DNA of 32,541 bases. It comes from a virus. Below are positions 7,036 to 13,770 of the stretch, piece by piece. The stretch lies in the IMG/VR virus record IMGVR_UViG_3300036814_001206, positions 1 through 32,541 of that record. One strand, given 5' to 3'. The notes under the pieces were generated by a model, which worked only from the letters and a program-made list of their open reading frames with translations, made no database searches and was not told the DNA's origin. Position 1 is the first letter of the stretch. Each line of letters opens with the position of its first letter. Made by a program: the position numbers and the translations under genes.

Positions 7036-7311
7036 ATGGACAACCAGAGAGATTATCAAAAAAGCAGTCTTGAGAAGGCAATCAAGATATATGGCAATAG
7101 CAAAGAGGCATTATGCGAACAATTAGGAATTACTAAGCATCATTTACATTATTATTATGGGCCAAAGTCTAAGGGATTGCTCCAACCGCATCATTGTTTG
7201 AGACTAACTGAGCTTTTTCCTACCTGGTTTATGGCTGAAAGATTACACCCTAATGTATATCCAGCTGACGTGGCCAGATTAATTAGAAAAAAACTTAAAT
7301 CAAAAAAATAG
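7036..7311 (+). CDS. YdaS/Cro-like helix-turn-helix regulator
   Basis: The gene encodes 91 residues. The pattern LEKAIKIYGNSKEALCEQLG, then ITKHHLHYYY, followed by a basic loop and the C-terminal ERLHPNVYP, matches the Cro/YdaS family, whose members end the domain with R-P-x-x-Y/W-P (family knowledge). The ribosome site is GAGGGG, 9 bases ahead of the ATG. It is the first gene rightward from paired divergent promoters, so it probably controls both the replication operon and its own. No larger CI-like repressor is visible, so it may be the only lysis-lysogeny regulator, or a Cro whose partner is missing. Confidence 0.7.
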   Translation: MDNQRDYQKSSLEKAIKIYGNSKEALCEQLGITKHHLHYYYGPKSKGLLQPHHCLRLTELFPTWFMAERLHPNVYPADVARLIRKKLKSKK

Positions 7312-7320
7312 GAGTCATTT

Positions 7321-7614
7321 ATGTTGCGAGAGACTTTTTTAGCCGCGGGAGAGACAAATTGCGATTACGATCCAGGCTACAATCCGATCGTAGAAACCAC
7401 TTACAACCAGCCAGTATCATATAATAATGTATGCATGGTACCTTTAAAGCCACAGAGTGAGCCCAAGCGTACAGAGTCTAACCCATTCATCATCCTTGCT
7501 GCCATAGGAATGAGTGGGCTGGCTTTGTATTTTGGAACCCACGCAGTGAGTCATTTATCGATGAGCCTATCAAGCGTTTTGTCGGTTGTCTTCTTTGGCA
7601 TAGGGTGTAGGTAA
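7321..7614 (+). CDS. Small membrane protein
   Basis: The gene encodes 97 residues. The N-terminal 55 residues are polar with several Tyr, Asn and Pro. Two hydrophobic stretches follow, FIILAAIGMSGLALYF (about 60-75) and LSSVLSVVFFGIG (about 83-95), likely two membrane spans with a short turn. AGGAG lies 6 bases before the ATG, and the gene starts 9 bases after the regulator stop, so they form one transcript. No family is recognised. Membrane proteins beside an immunity regulator are often superinfection-exclusion factors, but that is only context. Confidence 0.65.
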   Translation: MLRETFLAAGETNCDYDPGYNPIVETTYNQPVSYNNVCMVPLKPQSEPKRTESNPFIILAAIGMSGLALYFGTHAVSHLSMSLSSVLSVVFFGIGCR

Positions 7615-7623
7615 AACATTTGA

Positions 7624-7671
7624 ACCTTTTTATTAAAAGGTATTGACACCTCCAGAAGATTGGAGTAAAGT
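7624..7671 (+). promoter_or_regulatory. Strong promoter with embedded dyad operators
   Basis: TTGACA (7643-7648), a 17-base spacer and TAAAGT (7666-7671) make a near-consensus promoter. The spacer is filled by an inverted repeat, CTCCA and TGGAG (7650-7665). A second palindrome, ACCTTTT and AAAAGGT (7624-7641), abuts the -35 element. Both are likely binding sites for a regulator that controls the early operon from 7730 onwards. Confidence 0.7.
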
Positions 7672-7729
7672 TTAATTATAGCGTTGTAGTAGGCGCTATT
7701 TTTAAAAACAAACTTAAAGGAGTATTATA

Positions 7730-8143
7730 ATGAAAACACCATATGAGGTGGTATCAGATCATCTTGACCATAACAATGAACTTCCTAAAACAAAAAAACT
7801 AAACGCATCACTAATATATGATTATTTAGCAGATGATAGAGAGCTTACGGGAGAGGTATTTTGTGAGTTCTCCTCACTCCCATGGTCGAAGAGAAGTGCG
7901 CGTAGTCTAGAAGATATACGAGAATTGACTTTGCAAATCATGGCTTCATCTTATTATTCAATGAGCTCCAATTATGACATAAATTCAAATTGTGATGTTA
8001 AAGTTAAAGAATCTTTCTTAGCACTCATCGAGAGATTGCGTGACTGGGTTTATGAAGCATCCAATGAGCGACTTGGAGAAGAGTTTGAAAAATCAGCTTG
8101 TATGGTCAAATCGCACAATGAACTTTTTGATTTAAACAATTAA
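7730..8143 (+). CDS. Unknown early protein
   Basis: The gene encodes 137 residues and is the first gene behind the strong promoter at 7643. AAAGGAG lies 7 bases before the ATG. The protein is acidic and mostly helical, with no signal peptide, membrane segment or recognisable motif. First genes of early phage operons often modify host functions, but the sequence itself does not show a role. Confidence 0.7.
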   Translation: MKTPYEVVSDHLDHNNELPKTKKLNASLIYDYLADDRELTGEVFCEFSSLPWSKRSARSLEDIRELTLQIMASSYYSMSSNYDINSNCDVKVKESFLALIERLRDWVYEASNERLGEEFEKSACMVKSHNELFDLNN

Positions 8144-8159
8144 CAAAGGAGAGGGTAGA

Positions 8160-8324
8160 ATGAAAGATAAAAAAATGGAATCAGATCTATTTGATTTCTC
8201 CATGCAAAACACAATGGATCTTATCGATGGTAAGTTGTCTTTTGAAAAGATAATAATGCTAAGAGAAATTGATTTTAGTTTTGACTACTACATTGATATT
8301 TTGATTGAAACGAACAAAGGATAG
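8160..8324 (+). CDS. Small acidic protein
   Basis: The gene encodes 54 residues and is preceded by AAAGGAGAGGG, a strong ribosome site. The protein is acidic and helical with a repeated aromatic and Asp pattern (FDFSM, DFSFDYYID). No family is recognised. It lies 16 bases after the previous gene and 13 before the next in the same early operon. Confidence 0.6.
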   Translation: MKDKKMESDLFDFSMQNTMDLIDGKLSFEKIIMLREIDFSFDYYIDILIETNKG

Positions 8325-8337
8325 AGGAGGGGGGAGT

Positions 8338-8481
8338 ATGACTAAATTTAATATGTTTGATCAGGAAGACTATGCGCGTTTTATAAATGATGAGATTAGT
8401 ATGCTAAAGGACGAACTAAAGAGGGGTAAGTTGGAAAAAGAACTGACAGAGGAATTAAACCAGTGGGTTTTCTCGAAATAA
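8338..8481 (+). CDS. Small charged protein
   Basis: The gene encodes 47 residues behind a very purine-rich ribosome site (GAGGAGGGGGG). It looks like a single charged helix, rich in Glu and Lys (MLKDELKRGKLEKELTEEL). No family is recognised. The stop is followed at once by the A-tract of the hairpin at 8480-8525. Confidence 0.6.
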   Translation: MTKFNMFDQEDYARFINDEISMLKDELKRGKLEKELTEELNQWVFSK

Positions 8482-8525
8482 AAAAAGGGGAAGGTTTAAA
8501 CGGGTGCTCAAGCCCTGACTTCCCC
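8480..8525 (-). terminator. Terminator-like hairpin oriented against the early operon
   Basis: GGGGAAG (8487-8493) pairs with CTTCCCC (8519-8525). The 25-base interval holds a smaller GGG and CCC stem. On the minus strand the stem is followed by seven T residues and ATTT, the signature of an intrinsic terminator. On the plus strand there is no T-tract, so rightward transcription should pass. It may stop an antisense transcript. Confidence 0.5.
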
Positions 8526-8572
8526 GTGCATTTGTAGTAGTAGTTGTGTTAACTAATCAAAGGAGTATTTTA

Positions 8573-8746
8573 ATGAATAAAATAATAAAACCAGCCAACA
8601 GTGAAACTATATCTAATTTCATTATGTATAGCAAGCCTAACCATACATCTAAAAACTTTATGTGCGACTTTATCAAGCCTTATCAAAGAGTAAGCCAGTC
8701 AAATGTTTTTGTCTCAGGTTTTGAAAAGAACAAAAGGGGCATCTAA
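8573..8746 (+). CDS. Small unknown protein
   Basis: The gene encodes 57 residues from the ATG at 8573, which has AAAGGAG 7 bases upstream. An open frame reaches back to 8546 but has no ribosome site there. It is basic, with several Asn, Phe and Lys, and no recognisable motif. It ends two bases before the exonuclease gene, so the two are almost certainly co-translated. Confidence 0.6.
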   Translation: MNKIIKPANSETISNFIMYSKPNHTSKNFMCDFIKPYQRVSQSNVFVSGFEKNKRGI

Positions 8747-8748
8747 TT

Positions 8749-9645
8749 ATGAGTTCAATTATTAAGGAAACCTTAAGAGATTCTTATGAGGAGTTTTTAG
8801 AGGAAAGAAAACGCGGTATAGGTGGTAGCGATGCAAGTGTGGTGTGTCGCTCCAACAAGTGGAGAGACCCTGTTGACTTATTTAAAGAAAAGACAGGGAA
8901 AGCAGAACCAATACCAGACAATATATCCATGAAGCGTGGACGGTATTACGAGCAGGGCGCGTTAGATCTTTATGAAGACCTAACAGGCTTTAAGTTGTCA
9001 GAGAATCCAGGGCTGATCAAGCATCCTGAATATGAGTTCTTGATAGCACACGTGGACGGAATAGTTATCGGATCTCACATAGTAGAGATTAAAATACTAT
9101 CAAGGCCTAACTTTGATGACTGGATCGAGCCGGTAGGGGACGGATTTGATGAGAAAGAATCAATACCCATAGCATACTATTACCAAATCATGCATTACTT
9201 GATGTGCACAGGGTTAAACGAGGCTCATGTGTTAGCTGACTTAGCAAGAAACGTATTCATTTATAAATTTAAGAGAGATCACGGATTTATAGCTAGGATG
9301 CGTTGCAAAGAGATTATATTTTGGGATCTCGTGCAAAGAGGTGTACCGCCAGAAGGAATGACGACGGAGGAAATAGCAAAATTAAATAATCTCGATCCTA
9401 AGCGAAAGACTGATAAAATGTCAGAGGCAGATGTTGAGTCAGTAGCTATCGCGTCCGAGATTAGAGAGCTCAAGGATGATATAAAAAAGCTAAAGTCTAA
9501 GCAAAAAGAAGGTGAGGACTTTCTAGCTCGAAAGATTAAAGGGACATCAGGTCTAAAGATAACAGATCAGATGGGTAGTGTACGGAAGTTAGCAACGTTT
9601 AATGCTGACAAAAACGGCAGACATACGCTTAGGGCGTACGGCTGA
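8749..9645 (+). CDS. YqaJ-family viral recombinase / exonuclease
   Basis: This is a 5'-3' double-strand DNA exonuclease of the lambda-exo-like PD-(D/E)XK fold that makes 3' single strands for annealing. It encodes 298 residues. Family marks are the N-terminal RGIGGSDAS (residues 22-30), GRYYE with Glu 68, Asp 103 in AHVDG, and Glu 113 and Lys 115 in VEIK, which would be the catalytic set. The C-terminal third has a charged coiled-coil stretch (about 225-265). It is followed by ERF and an SSB-like gene, completing a phage homologous-recombination set in one operon. Two unknown genes sit between it and ERF. Confidence 0.9.
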   Translation: MSSIIKETLRDSYEEFLEERKRGIGGSDASVVCRSNKWRDPVDLFKEKTGKAEPIPDNISMKRGRYYEQGALDLYEDLTGFKLSENPGLIKHPEYEFLIAHVDGIVIGSHIVEIKILSRPNFDDWIEPVGDGFDEKESIPIAYYYQIMHYLMCTGLNEAHVLADLARNVFIYKFKRDHGFIARMRCKEIIFWDLVQRGVPPEGMTTEEIAKLNNLDPKRKTDKMSEADVESVAIASEIRELKDDIKKLKSKQKEGEDFLARKIKGTSGLKITDQMGSVRKLATFNADKNGRHTLRAYG

Positions 9646-9663
9646 GCAACAAGGGGGTTTAAA

Positions 9664-10008
9664 ATGAAAAAAATGAAAAGGTATTACAACAGCGACGAGA
9701 ACGATCTAGTAACCGTTTACGAAAAGAAAGATCTTGAAGAGTTTGCGCCCTTCTTTAATTACGCAAATGAAGCGTGGTATCGAGAATGGGTAAGGCTTGG
9801 ACGAAAAGAAAAGGGAACCTGCTGCGTTGGTACAGGCATAACAATTAGATACCGAGGGCCGAGAAAGCGGACATGGGTTGATAAAACGGTCATCCACAGC
9901 CCCCCGTGCCAAGGCAATGTATCAGCCTATGAGTGCGTCGGGCCTGCTATGGAGTATTTGAAGGCCTGCCGAATTGAAGTAGAGTATTATGAAGGTTGGA
10001 TGGATTAA
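9664..10008 (+). CDS. Unknown protein in the recombination operon
   Basis: The gene encodes 114 residues with an AAGGGGG ribosome site. It is rich in aromatic and charged residues, contains a CC pair and a later Cys in SPPCQGN, and has a basic patch YRGPRKRTW near the middle. Nucleic-acid binding is possible but not shown. No signal peptide or membrane segment is visible. It sits between the YqaJ nuclease and the ERF gene, and the next gene starts 14 bases after its stop. Confidence 0.65.
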   Translation: MKKMKRYYNSDENDLVTVYEKKDLEEFAPFFNYANEAWYREWVRLGRKEKGTCCVGTGITIRYRGPRKRTWVDKTVIHSPPCQGNVSAYECVGPAMEYLKACRIEVEYYEGWMD

Positions 10009-10022
10009 AAGGAGATAAAAAA

Positions 10023-10415
10023 ATGAAATTATTAAAAGAAAATTATAAGTATGATACAAATTATGAAGAAAAAATGACTGAAGAGGAAATAAAAGAGGAT
10101 CCAGATTGGGTAAGCGCCTTTACTGAGGAGTCCATAGAGGGTTTTGTTAAAGAATGTCTTAATCCAATTTGGAGACGCAGAGGAAGCTATTGGAAGCATA
10201 GGGGTATAGATAAAAAGAAGTTTGAAATCCTATTAAGATCATTTTATCGCTATACTTTGGACGGATTTATATCTGGTGATTGCCGTCGGAAAGATGGTTG
10301 GTTTTGGATTAGCAGTGACCACGCACTCGAAAAGTGGGGGATAGACTACGGGTTAGAAGGGGTGGAAACACATAGATTTTTTTCCCATGTGGATGCATTT
10401 GGGACTTATTCTTAA
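10023..10415 (+). CDS. Unknown protein in the recombination operon
   Basis: The gene encodes 130 residues from the ATG at 10023, which has AAGGAG 8 bases upstream. The protein is acidic at its N-terminus and rich in Trp, Phe and Tyr in the middle (NPIWRRRGSYWKH, DGWFWISSDHAL). I recognise no family. The dense aromatic core suggests a folded globular domain rather than a disordered peptide. It precedes ERF by 14 bases in the same operon. Confidence 0.65.
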   Translation: MKLLKENYKYDTNYEEKMTEEEIKEDPDWVSAFTEESIEGFVKECLNPIWRRRGSYWKHRGIDKKKFEILLRSFYRYTLDGFISGDCRRKDGWFWISSDHALEKWGIDYGLEGVETHRFFSHVDAFGTYS

Positions 10416-10429
10416 CAGGAGAAAACAAA

Positions 10430-11044
10430 ATGACAACAGAAAATAAAAAAATGAACATACACCAGCAGCTTAGAGAGTTTCAGCTCAGCATGTCAATGGA
10501 GAAGAACGCAAAAGGAAACAGATGCTCATACCGTAACATAGAGGGAATTATGGCTTTGGCTAAGAAAAATATGCATAATCTTGATGTTTCATTGTGGAGA
10601 AGCGATTCAATCATCTCTCTGCCAGACGGTGACAGGTCAAGGCTTTTTGTTAAGGTAGAGACCGCGTTAATCGACGGTGAAGGTATTAAGAGTGAGATTT
10701 TTTGTGGCTTGTCAGAGATAGGGACCAAGGCTGCGATGGATCTATCACAGCAAACGGGTGCAGCTTCAACGTATGCACACAGAAGAGCGTTATCTAATCT
10801 ATTTGCCATTGACGATGGCTCTTTAGATCCAGACGCTCAGCAACCTGAAAAAGCAAGACAGGAGATAAGGCGCGTGAATGATGTAGATTTCGTAAAATAT
10901 GAAAAGGAGATACAGGAAGCCAAGTACACATATGATTTAACAGAGATTGGAAGAAAACTAAAGTCTTTGAACGAAGGAGAAGACAAGGCAAGTTTAAGGA
11001 GCTTGTACGAAATTAAATGGAATCAACTAAAAGGAGAAGACTAA
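10430..11044 (+). CDS. ERF-family single-strand annealing protein
   Basis: This protein anneals complementary single strands during phage recombination and genome circularisation. It encodes 204 residues. The diagnostic segment QQTGAASTYAHRRALSNLF followed by an acidic stretch (about residues 104-135) matches the ERF family of phage P22 and relatives (family knowledge). The C-terminal 60 residues are helical and charged. The start follows AACAGGAGAAAAC. It works with the YqaJ exonuclease upstream and the SSB-like protein downstream. Confidence 0.9.
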   Translation: MTTENKKMNIHQQLREFQLSMSMEKNAKGNRCSYRNIEGIMALAKKNMHNLDVSLWRSDSIISLPDGDRSRLFVKVETALIDGEGIKSEIFCGLSEIGTKAAMDLSQQTGAASTYAHRRALSNLFAIDDGSLDPDAQQPEKARQEIRRVNDVDFVKYEKEIQEAKYTYDLTEIGRKLKSLNEGEDKASLRSLYEIKWNQLKGED

Positions 11045-11045
11045 A

Positions 11046-11258
11046 ATGGGTACGGTGAGTGATAAAGAAATTAGAATTACCGTAACGTTGTTGCCAATCG
11101 AGGCATACACAGGGCCAGGTACCCCAATTCACGGAATGGAGGGAAAGCCAGGAGATTTTAGACCACAGACAATTAGGATGTGCATAGATCTCCCGAGCAA
11201 TTTTCCTGAATGCAAGGTAAGTTCAGCCATAGAAAATATTAACACAGGAGACGAATAA
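11046..11258 (+). CDS. Small unknown protein after ERF
   Basis: The gene encodes 70 residues, starting one base after the ERF stop, with AAGGAG inside the end of ERF as its ribosome site. It is predicted to be mainly beta strand, with a Gly- and Pro-rich middle (TGPGTPIHGMEGKPGDF). No family is recognised. The tight packing indicates a real gene expressed with ERF. Confidence 0.65.
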   Translation: MGTVSDKEIRITVTLLPIEAYTGPGTPIHGMEGKPGDFRPQTIRMCIDLPSNFPECKVSSAIENINTGDE

Positions 11259-11259
11259 G

Positions 11260-11535
11260 ATGTTTGGGAAGAAAAGGAAGCTACGACAGGAGGAGTGGAA
11301 AAGGATAAATGAGGAATGCAGAAAACAAGAGGATGAGGAATTCAGAATTAAATGGATAGAGAATGATTGCATTGTTAAAGGTGTGATGGAAGGAATAATA
11401 ACGCCAAGAGAAGGGCTAGACATTCATTCCTTTCTAAAAAAGTTCACCCACGATGATACAACTCATGCTAGACGCATGGAAATAATCAATTCAAGTATTA
11501 AAAATAGGAGAAAACTAAAATGGAACAAGAATTAA
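11260..11535 (+). CDS. Small charged helical protein
   Basis: The gene encodes 91 residues. The first 45 are a highly charged helix, basic then acidic, followed by a more regular section ending in a basic tail (NRRKLKWNKN). Its last 16 bases overlap the start of the SSB-like gene, whose ribosome site AGGAG lies inside this frame. It begins 1 base after the preceding stop, and GGAG lies 8 bases before the ATG. No family is recognised. Confidence 0.65.
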   Translation: MFGKKRKLRQEEWKRINEECRKQEDEEFRIKWIENDCIVKGVMEGIITPREGLDIHSFLKKFTHDDTTHARRMEIINSSIKNRRKLKWNKN

Positions 11536-11936
11536 AAACAGTTAAAGACGCAGCCGAGAAAGGTGAGGTTGTGGACTTCAAAATCTGCATTTTAAACGAA
11601 AAGACGCTGGGAGAAAAAGAAACTCCAGCGCTCGAGGTTGTGATGAAATGCAAGGACTCAGCAGGCGTGGAGCTAGACAAATGGTTGCGCCATGTTATCT
11701 GGGGTACTGAGAAGGGGCAGTTTTTCATTGACAAGTTTACTGACACGCTAGGCATTAGCAAGATAACCCACGCAGAGGATGGATGGCATTATAAAGAGGC
11801 CGAGCTGAAAGGTTATCAAGGTAAGTGCAAGCTAGGAATTAACGACAGAGGTTATCCAGAAGTTGCGGAGTGGGTAACTAAAGAAGAACCTGTTGTTGAG
11901 TCAGGAATTGTTGAAGATACAGGGATTCCTTTTTAA
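11520..11936 (+). CDS. SSB-like phage protein with acidic C-terminal tip
   Basis: The gene encodes 138 residues. The N-terminal 110 residues are a beta-rich domain similar in layout to small phage proteins (DUF669-like) found beside annealing proteins. The C-terminus ends VEDTGIPF. An acidic stretch finishing in Pro-Phe is the hallmark by which bacterial SSB recruits partner proteins (established for SSB). Position after ERF and YqaJ supports a single-strand-binding role. The OB-fold itself cannot be proven by eye. Confidence 0.65.
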   Translation: MEQELKTVKDAAEKGEVVDFKICILNEKTLGEKETPALEVVMKCKDSAGVELDKWLRHVIWGTEKGQFFIDKFTDTLGISKITHAEDGWHYKEAELKGYQGKCKLGINDRGYPEVAEWVTKEEPVVESGIVEDTGIPF

Positions 11937-11961
11937 TTTAAATAATAACTGGAGAGAGATT

Positions 11962-12141
11962 ATGTTAGCAGTAACTATACATGAAGGTAAGTTTTTATAT
12001 TTTAATACCACCATTGAAGGAAAAATGGTCAAAATAGCTATAAAAGTATACTGTTGCCAACTCGGTAGCGCAAAGCTTGCAATAGAGGCGCCTGACTTTG
12101 TATATATAGTACGTGAAGATGCAAAGAAAAAAGTTAGATAA
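11962..12141 (+). CDS. CsrA-like RNA-binding regulator
   Basis: The gene encodes 59 residues, close to the 60 or so of CsrA. It starts MLAVT like the first beta strand of CsrA (MLILT), then EGKFLYFN against VGETLMIGD. Its second half reads KLAIEAPDFVYIVREDA, against the CsrA pattern V-R-I-G-x-x-A-P-x-x-V-x-V-H-R-E-E. The Arg that contacts GGA in RNA is retained; the preceding His is Val, and there is an insertion of about seven residues between the first and third strands. CsrA proteins bind GGA motifs near ribosome sites and block or stabilise mRNAs. The ATG follows GGAGAGAG. It is the last gene before a hairpin. Confidence 0.7.
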   Translation: MLAVTIHEGKFLYFNTTIEGKMVKIAIKVYCCQLGSAKLAIEAPDFVYIVREDAKKKVR

Positions 12142-12148
12142 TATAATT

Positions 12149-12170
12149 GGCCCCGAGAGGGGCCTTACTT
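12149..12170 (+). terminator. Hairpin after the CsrA-like gene
   Basis: GGCCCC and GGGGCC flank a GAGA tetraloop (12149-12164), giving a very stable stem. It is followed by TTACTT, a weak T-tract, so termination may be partial. The next gene starts 18 bases beyond the stem. Confidence 0.6.
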
Positions 12171-12181
12171 AGGAGAAAAAT

Positions 12182-12520
12182 GTGGAATTAGAAATAACAA
12201 CACCTATCTATGAGAGATTAGATATGGTTAGCACGAGTTGGTCGCATCAAGAAAGAGTAATTAGCGGGCTCGTTATGCAATGTAAAAAAATTGCAGGGGC
12301 TCAAACAAGAGATGAAGCAGACAAGATTCAAGTTAAGATTGACGTCCTTATAGATCAAGCCCTCTCAATGTCCGGAGTGGCCCAGATCATAAAGGCGATG
12401 AAGAAGCTGGTCATGGCTGCGCGTATTGAGGGTGATATTCCAACGATAGATAATGAAACCGATAGGCGTGAGTATTCAACAAGGTTGCTTACTGCATTAG
12501 AAATAAAATGTAAGAGATAA
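12182..12520 (+). CDS. Unknown helical protein, GTG start
   Basis: The gene encodes 112 residues. The start is GTG at 12182, with AGGAG six bases upstream; the overlapping ATG at 12180 is in another frame and closes after three codons. The sequence is helical with repeated Ile, Met and Lys, and no membrane segment or known motif. It lies between the two hairpins at 12149 and 12525, so it forms a separate or attenuated unit at the end of the recombination operon. Confidence 0.6.
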   Translation: MELEITTPIYERLDMVSTSWSHQERVISGLVMQCKKIAGAQTRDEADKIQVKIDVLIDQALSMSGVAQIIKAMKKLVMAARIEGDIPTIDNETDRREYSTRLLTALEIKCKR

Positions 12521-12524
12521 AAAG

Positions 12525-12548
12525 GGGCGGGTTGCGGCCGCCCGTTTT
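12525..12548 (+). terminator. Intrinsic terminator of the early operon
   Basis: GGGCGG (12525-12530) pairs with CCGCCC (12538-12543) across a seven-base loop, followed by GTTTT. It lies directly after the stop at 12520 and should end the rightward early transcript. Confidence 0.75.
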
Positions 12549-12737
12549 GCCTAGAGATATTCTCGGGAGAGAGATCAGTGAGCAGTGTATTATAACATTA
12601 TTGTTAGAATCATCAATATAAACGAGATCCTACGTGATTCTTTTGAGGTTTACAGTAGGATAGGGCACATGAGTTAACGTCGAACACCATTTAAATCTGG
12701 TAACTTTTTTATCAGATGTATAAACAAGGAGAGAGAA
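12549..12737 (+). promoter_or_regulatory. Intergenic leader of the outer-membrane cassette
   Basis: No gene is seen in these 189 bases. Close to the outer-membrane gene, 12695-12717 can fold into a nine-base-pair hairpin with one G-U pair (ATCTGGTAA and TTATCAGAT, loop of five). It ends 8 bases ahead of the AAGGAG ribosome site. A promoter is expected, since a terminator precedes it, but no convincing -35/-10 pair stands out. The GGA-containing ribosome site and the adjacent hairpin resemble a CsrA-type target, which is only inference. Confidence 0.4.
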
Positions 12738-13409
12738 ATGAGAAAGTATATTAAAAAATTAATGGTATTAGTTGTATTTTTTGCTATAAATATAGCAAAT
12801 GCAGATAATCTTTATATGGGCGTGCAGGGAGGATGGGAAAATTTAACAATGGAAGGTAATTTATCATTGTTACCTCAGCCACTTCCTACCACCATCATAG
12901 TGCCATATCATAGCAAATCAAACAGCGGCATGTTTGATTTTTATCTTGGAGTTCAAAAGAAAGTCTCAAAACGTATACTAATTGCTGAAGAATGGGACAT
13001 CTTAGTGCCATTAGGGAAAACCAGTGTAGAACATTATGGTACAGTGGCAGATCAAAAATTTTCTTACAATTTGGGAGCAAGTTTGAAGTTTGGATTTTTT
13101 TATAATAAAAACGGAAATGTGTATGCTCGTGGTGGATTAGGGGTTGGTAGCTTTGCGGGCGGAATAACCAAACAGGGTGGTGCAACTGGACTATTTCCCA
13201 CGGTTAAGGGTGATAAGATTTTCTACTACCGCGTAGGATTAGGATTGAACCAACAGTTTAGTGATCATTGGTCAGCGCACCTAGAATACGACTATTACAA
13301 ATATTCCCCTTTTAGCTTGAGCAAATTTTCGTATTGGACTAATGTAATAACTAAAATTCGCCCTTCAATGAATGTTTTAATGGGTGGTTTAAATTATATT
13401 TTTAACTAA
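12738..13409 (+). CDS. Phage-encoded outer-membrane beta-barrel protein
   Basis: The gene encodes 223 residues. A signal peptide with Lys-rich start and hydrophobic core ends at ANA-D (about residue 22). The mature part alternates hydrophobic and polar residues with many Gly and aromatics (LYMGVQGGWE, FDFYLGVQKK, NVYARGGLGVGSF, FYYRVGLGLNQQF, SAHLEYDYYKY, MNVLMGGLNYIF), consistent with an eight-stranded OmpA- or Lom-type barrel ending in the outer membrane. AAGGAG lies ahead of the ATG. Such phage barrels alter the lysogen surface, for example masking receptors or aiding adhesion (known for Lom-like proteins; inferred here). It leads a cassette of coupled genes. Confidence 0.8.
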   Translation: MRKYIKKLMVLVVFFAINIANADNLYMGVQGGWENLTMEGNLSLLPQPLPTTIIVPYHSKSNSGMFDFYLGVQKKVSKRILIAEEWDILVPLGKTSVEHYGTVADQKFSYNLGASLKFGFFYNKNGNVYARGGLGVGSFAGGITKQGGATGLFPTVKGDKIFYYRVGLGLNQQFSDHWSAHLEYDYYKYSPFSLSKFSYWTNVITKIRPSMNVLMGGLNYIFN

Positions 13410-13419
13410 GGGGGAAAGA

Positions 13420-13770
13420 ATGAAAGCTAGATTTTTAACTATATTACCAATTATATCTCTATTGACAGGCTGCATGAACATGCCAACACCGCCAATTGAG
13501 ATAACAGCAACCTATGTAACACCTGTCACTTATGAAACAATGACGTGCAAGCAGTTATTCATAACAATGAATGCTTTAAAAGAACAGGAAACGAATCTTG
13601 TTTTTGCGCAGACTCAGCGTATAAAAGATAGTAAAGTACAGGCTTTTTGGTGGGGTACAGGAAAGGGTGACGGAATAGCAGCACCAGAGATAGCCCAGAC
13701 TAAGGGGAAAATTGTAGCTGTTGAGAAGGCTGTCAAGAAAAATAATTGCAGACAAAGGGGAAAGAAATGA
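13420..13770 (+). CDS. Small lipoprotein
   Basis: The gene encodes 116 residues. The signal peptide ends in the lipobox LLTGC with Cys 18, and the next residue is Met, so outer-membrane sorting is expected. The mature part has TCKQLF, a Gln- and Lys-containing helix, an AFWWGTGKGDG turn, then a helix ending KKNNC. This pattern matches a family of small proteobacterial and prophage lipoproteins with two conserved Cys and an F-W turn (recognised by layout). Its ATG lies 10 bases after the barrel stop and has a GGGGGAAAG ribosome site. The stop overlaps the next start (ATGA). Confidence 0.78.
   Translation: MKARFLTILPIISLLTGCMNMPTPPIEITATYVTPVTYETMTCKQLFITMNALKEQETNLVFAQTQRIKDSKVQAFWWGTGKGDGIAAPEIAQTKGKIVAVEKAVKKNNCRQRGKK

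Noticed and set aside
6926-7081. N-terminal extension of the initiator frame upstream of 6925
   Set aside because: It would cover both divergent promoters and the start of the regulator gene; the first residues lack family-like composition, so it is taken as a chance open frame.
11223-11423. Leftward open frame across the recombination operon
   Set aside because: Ser- and Phe-rich antisense shadow without ribosome site.
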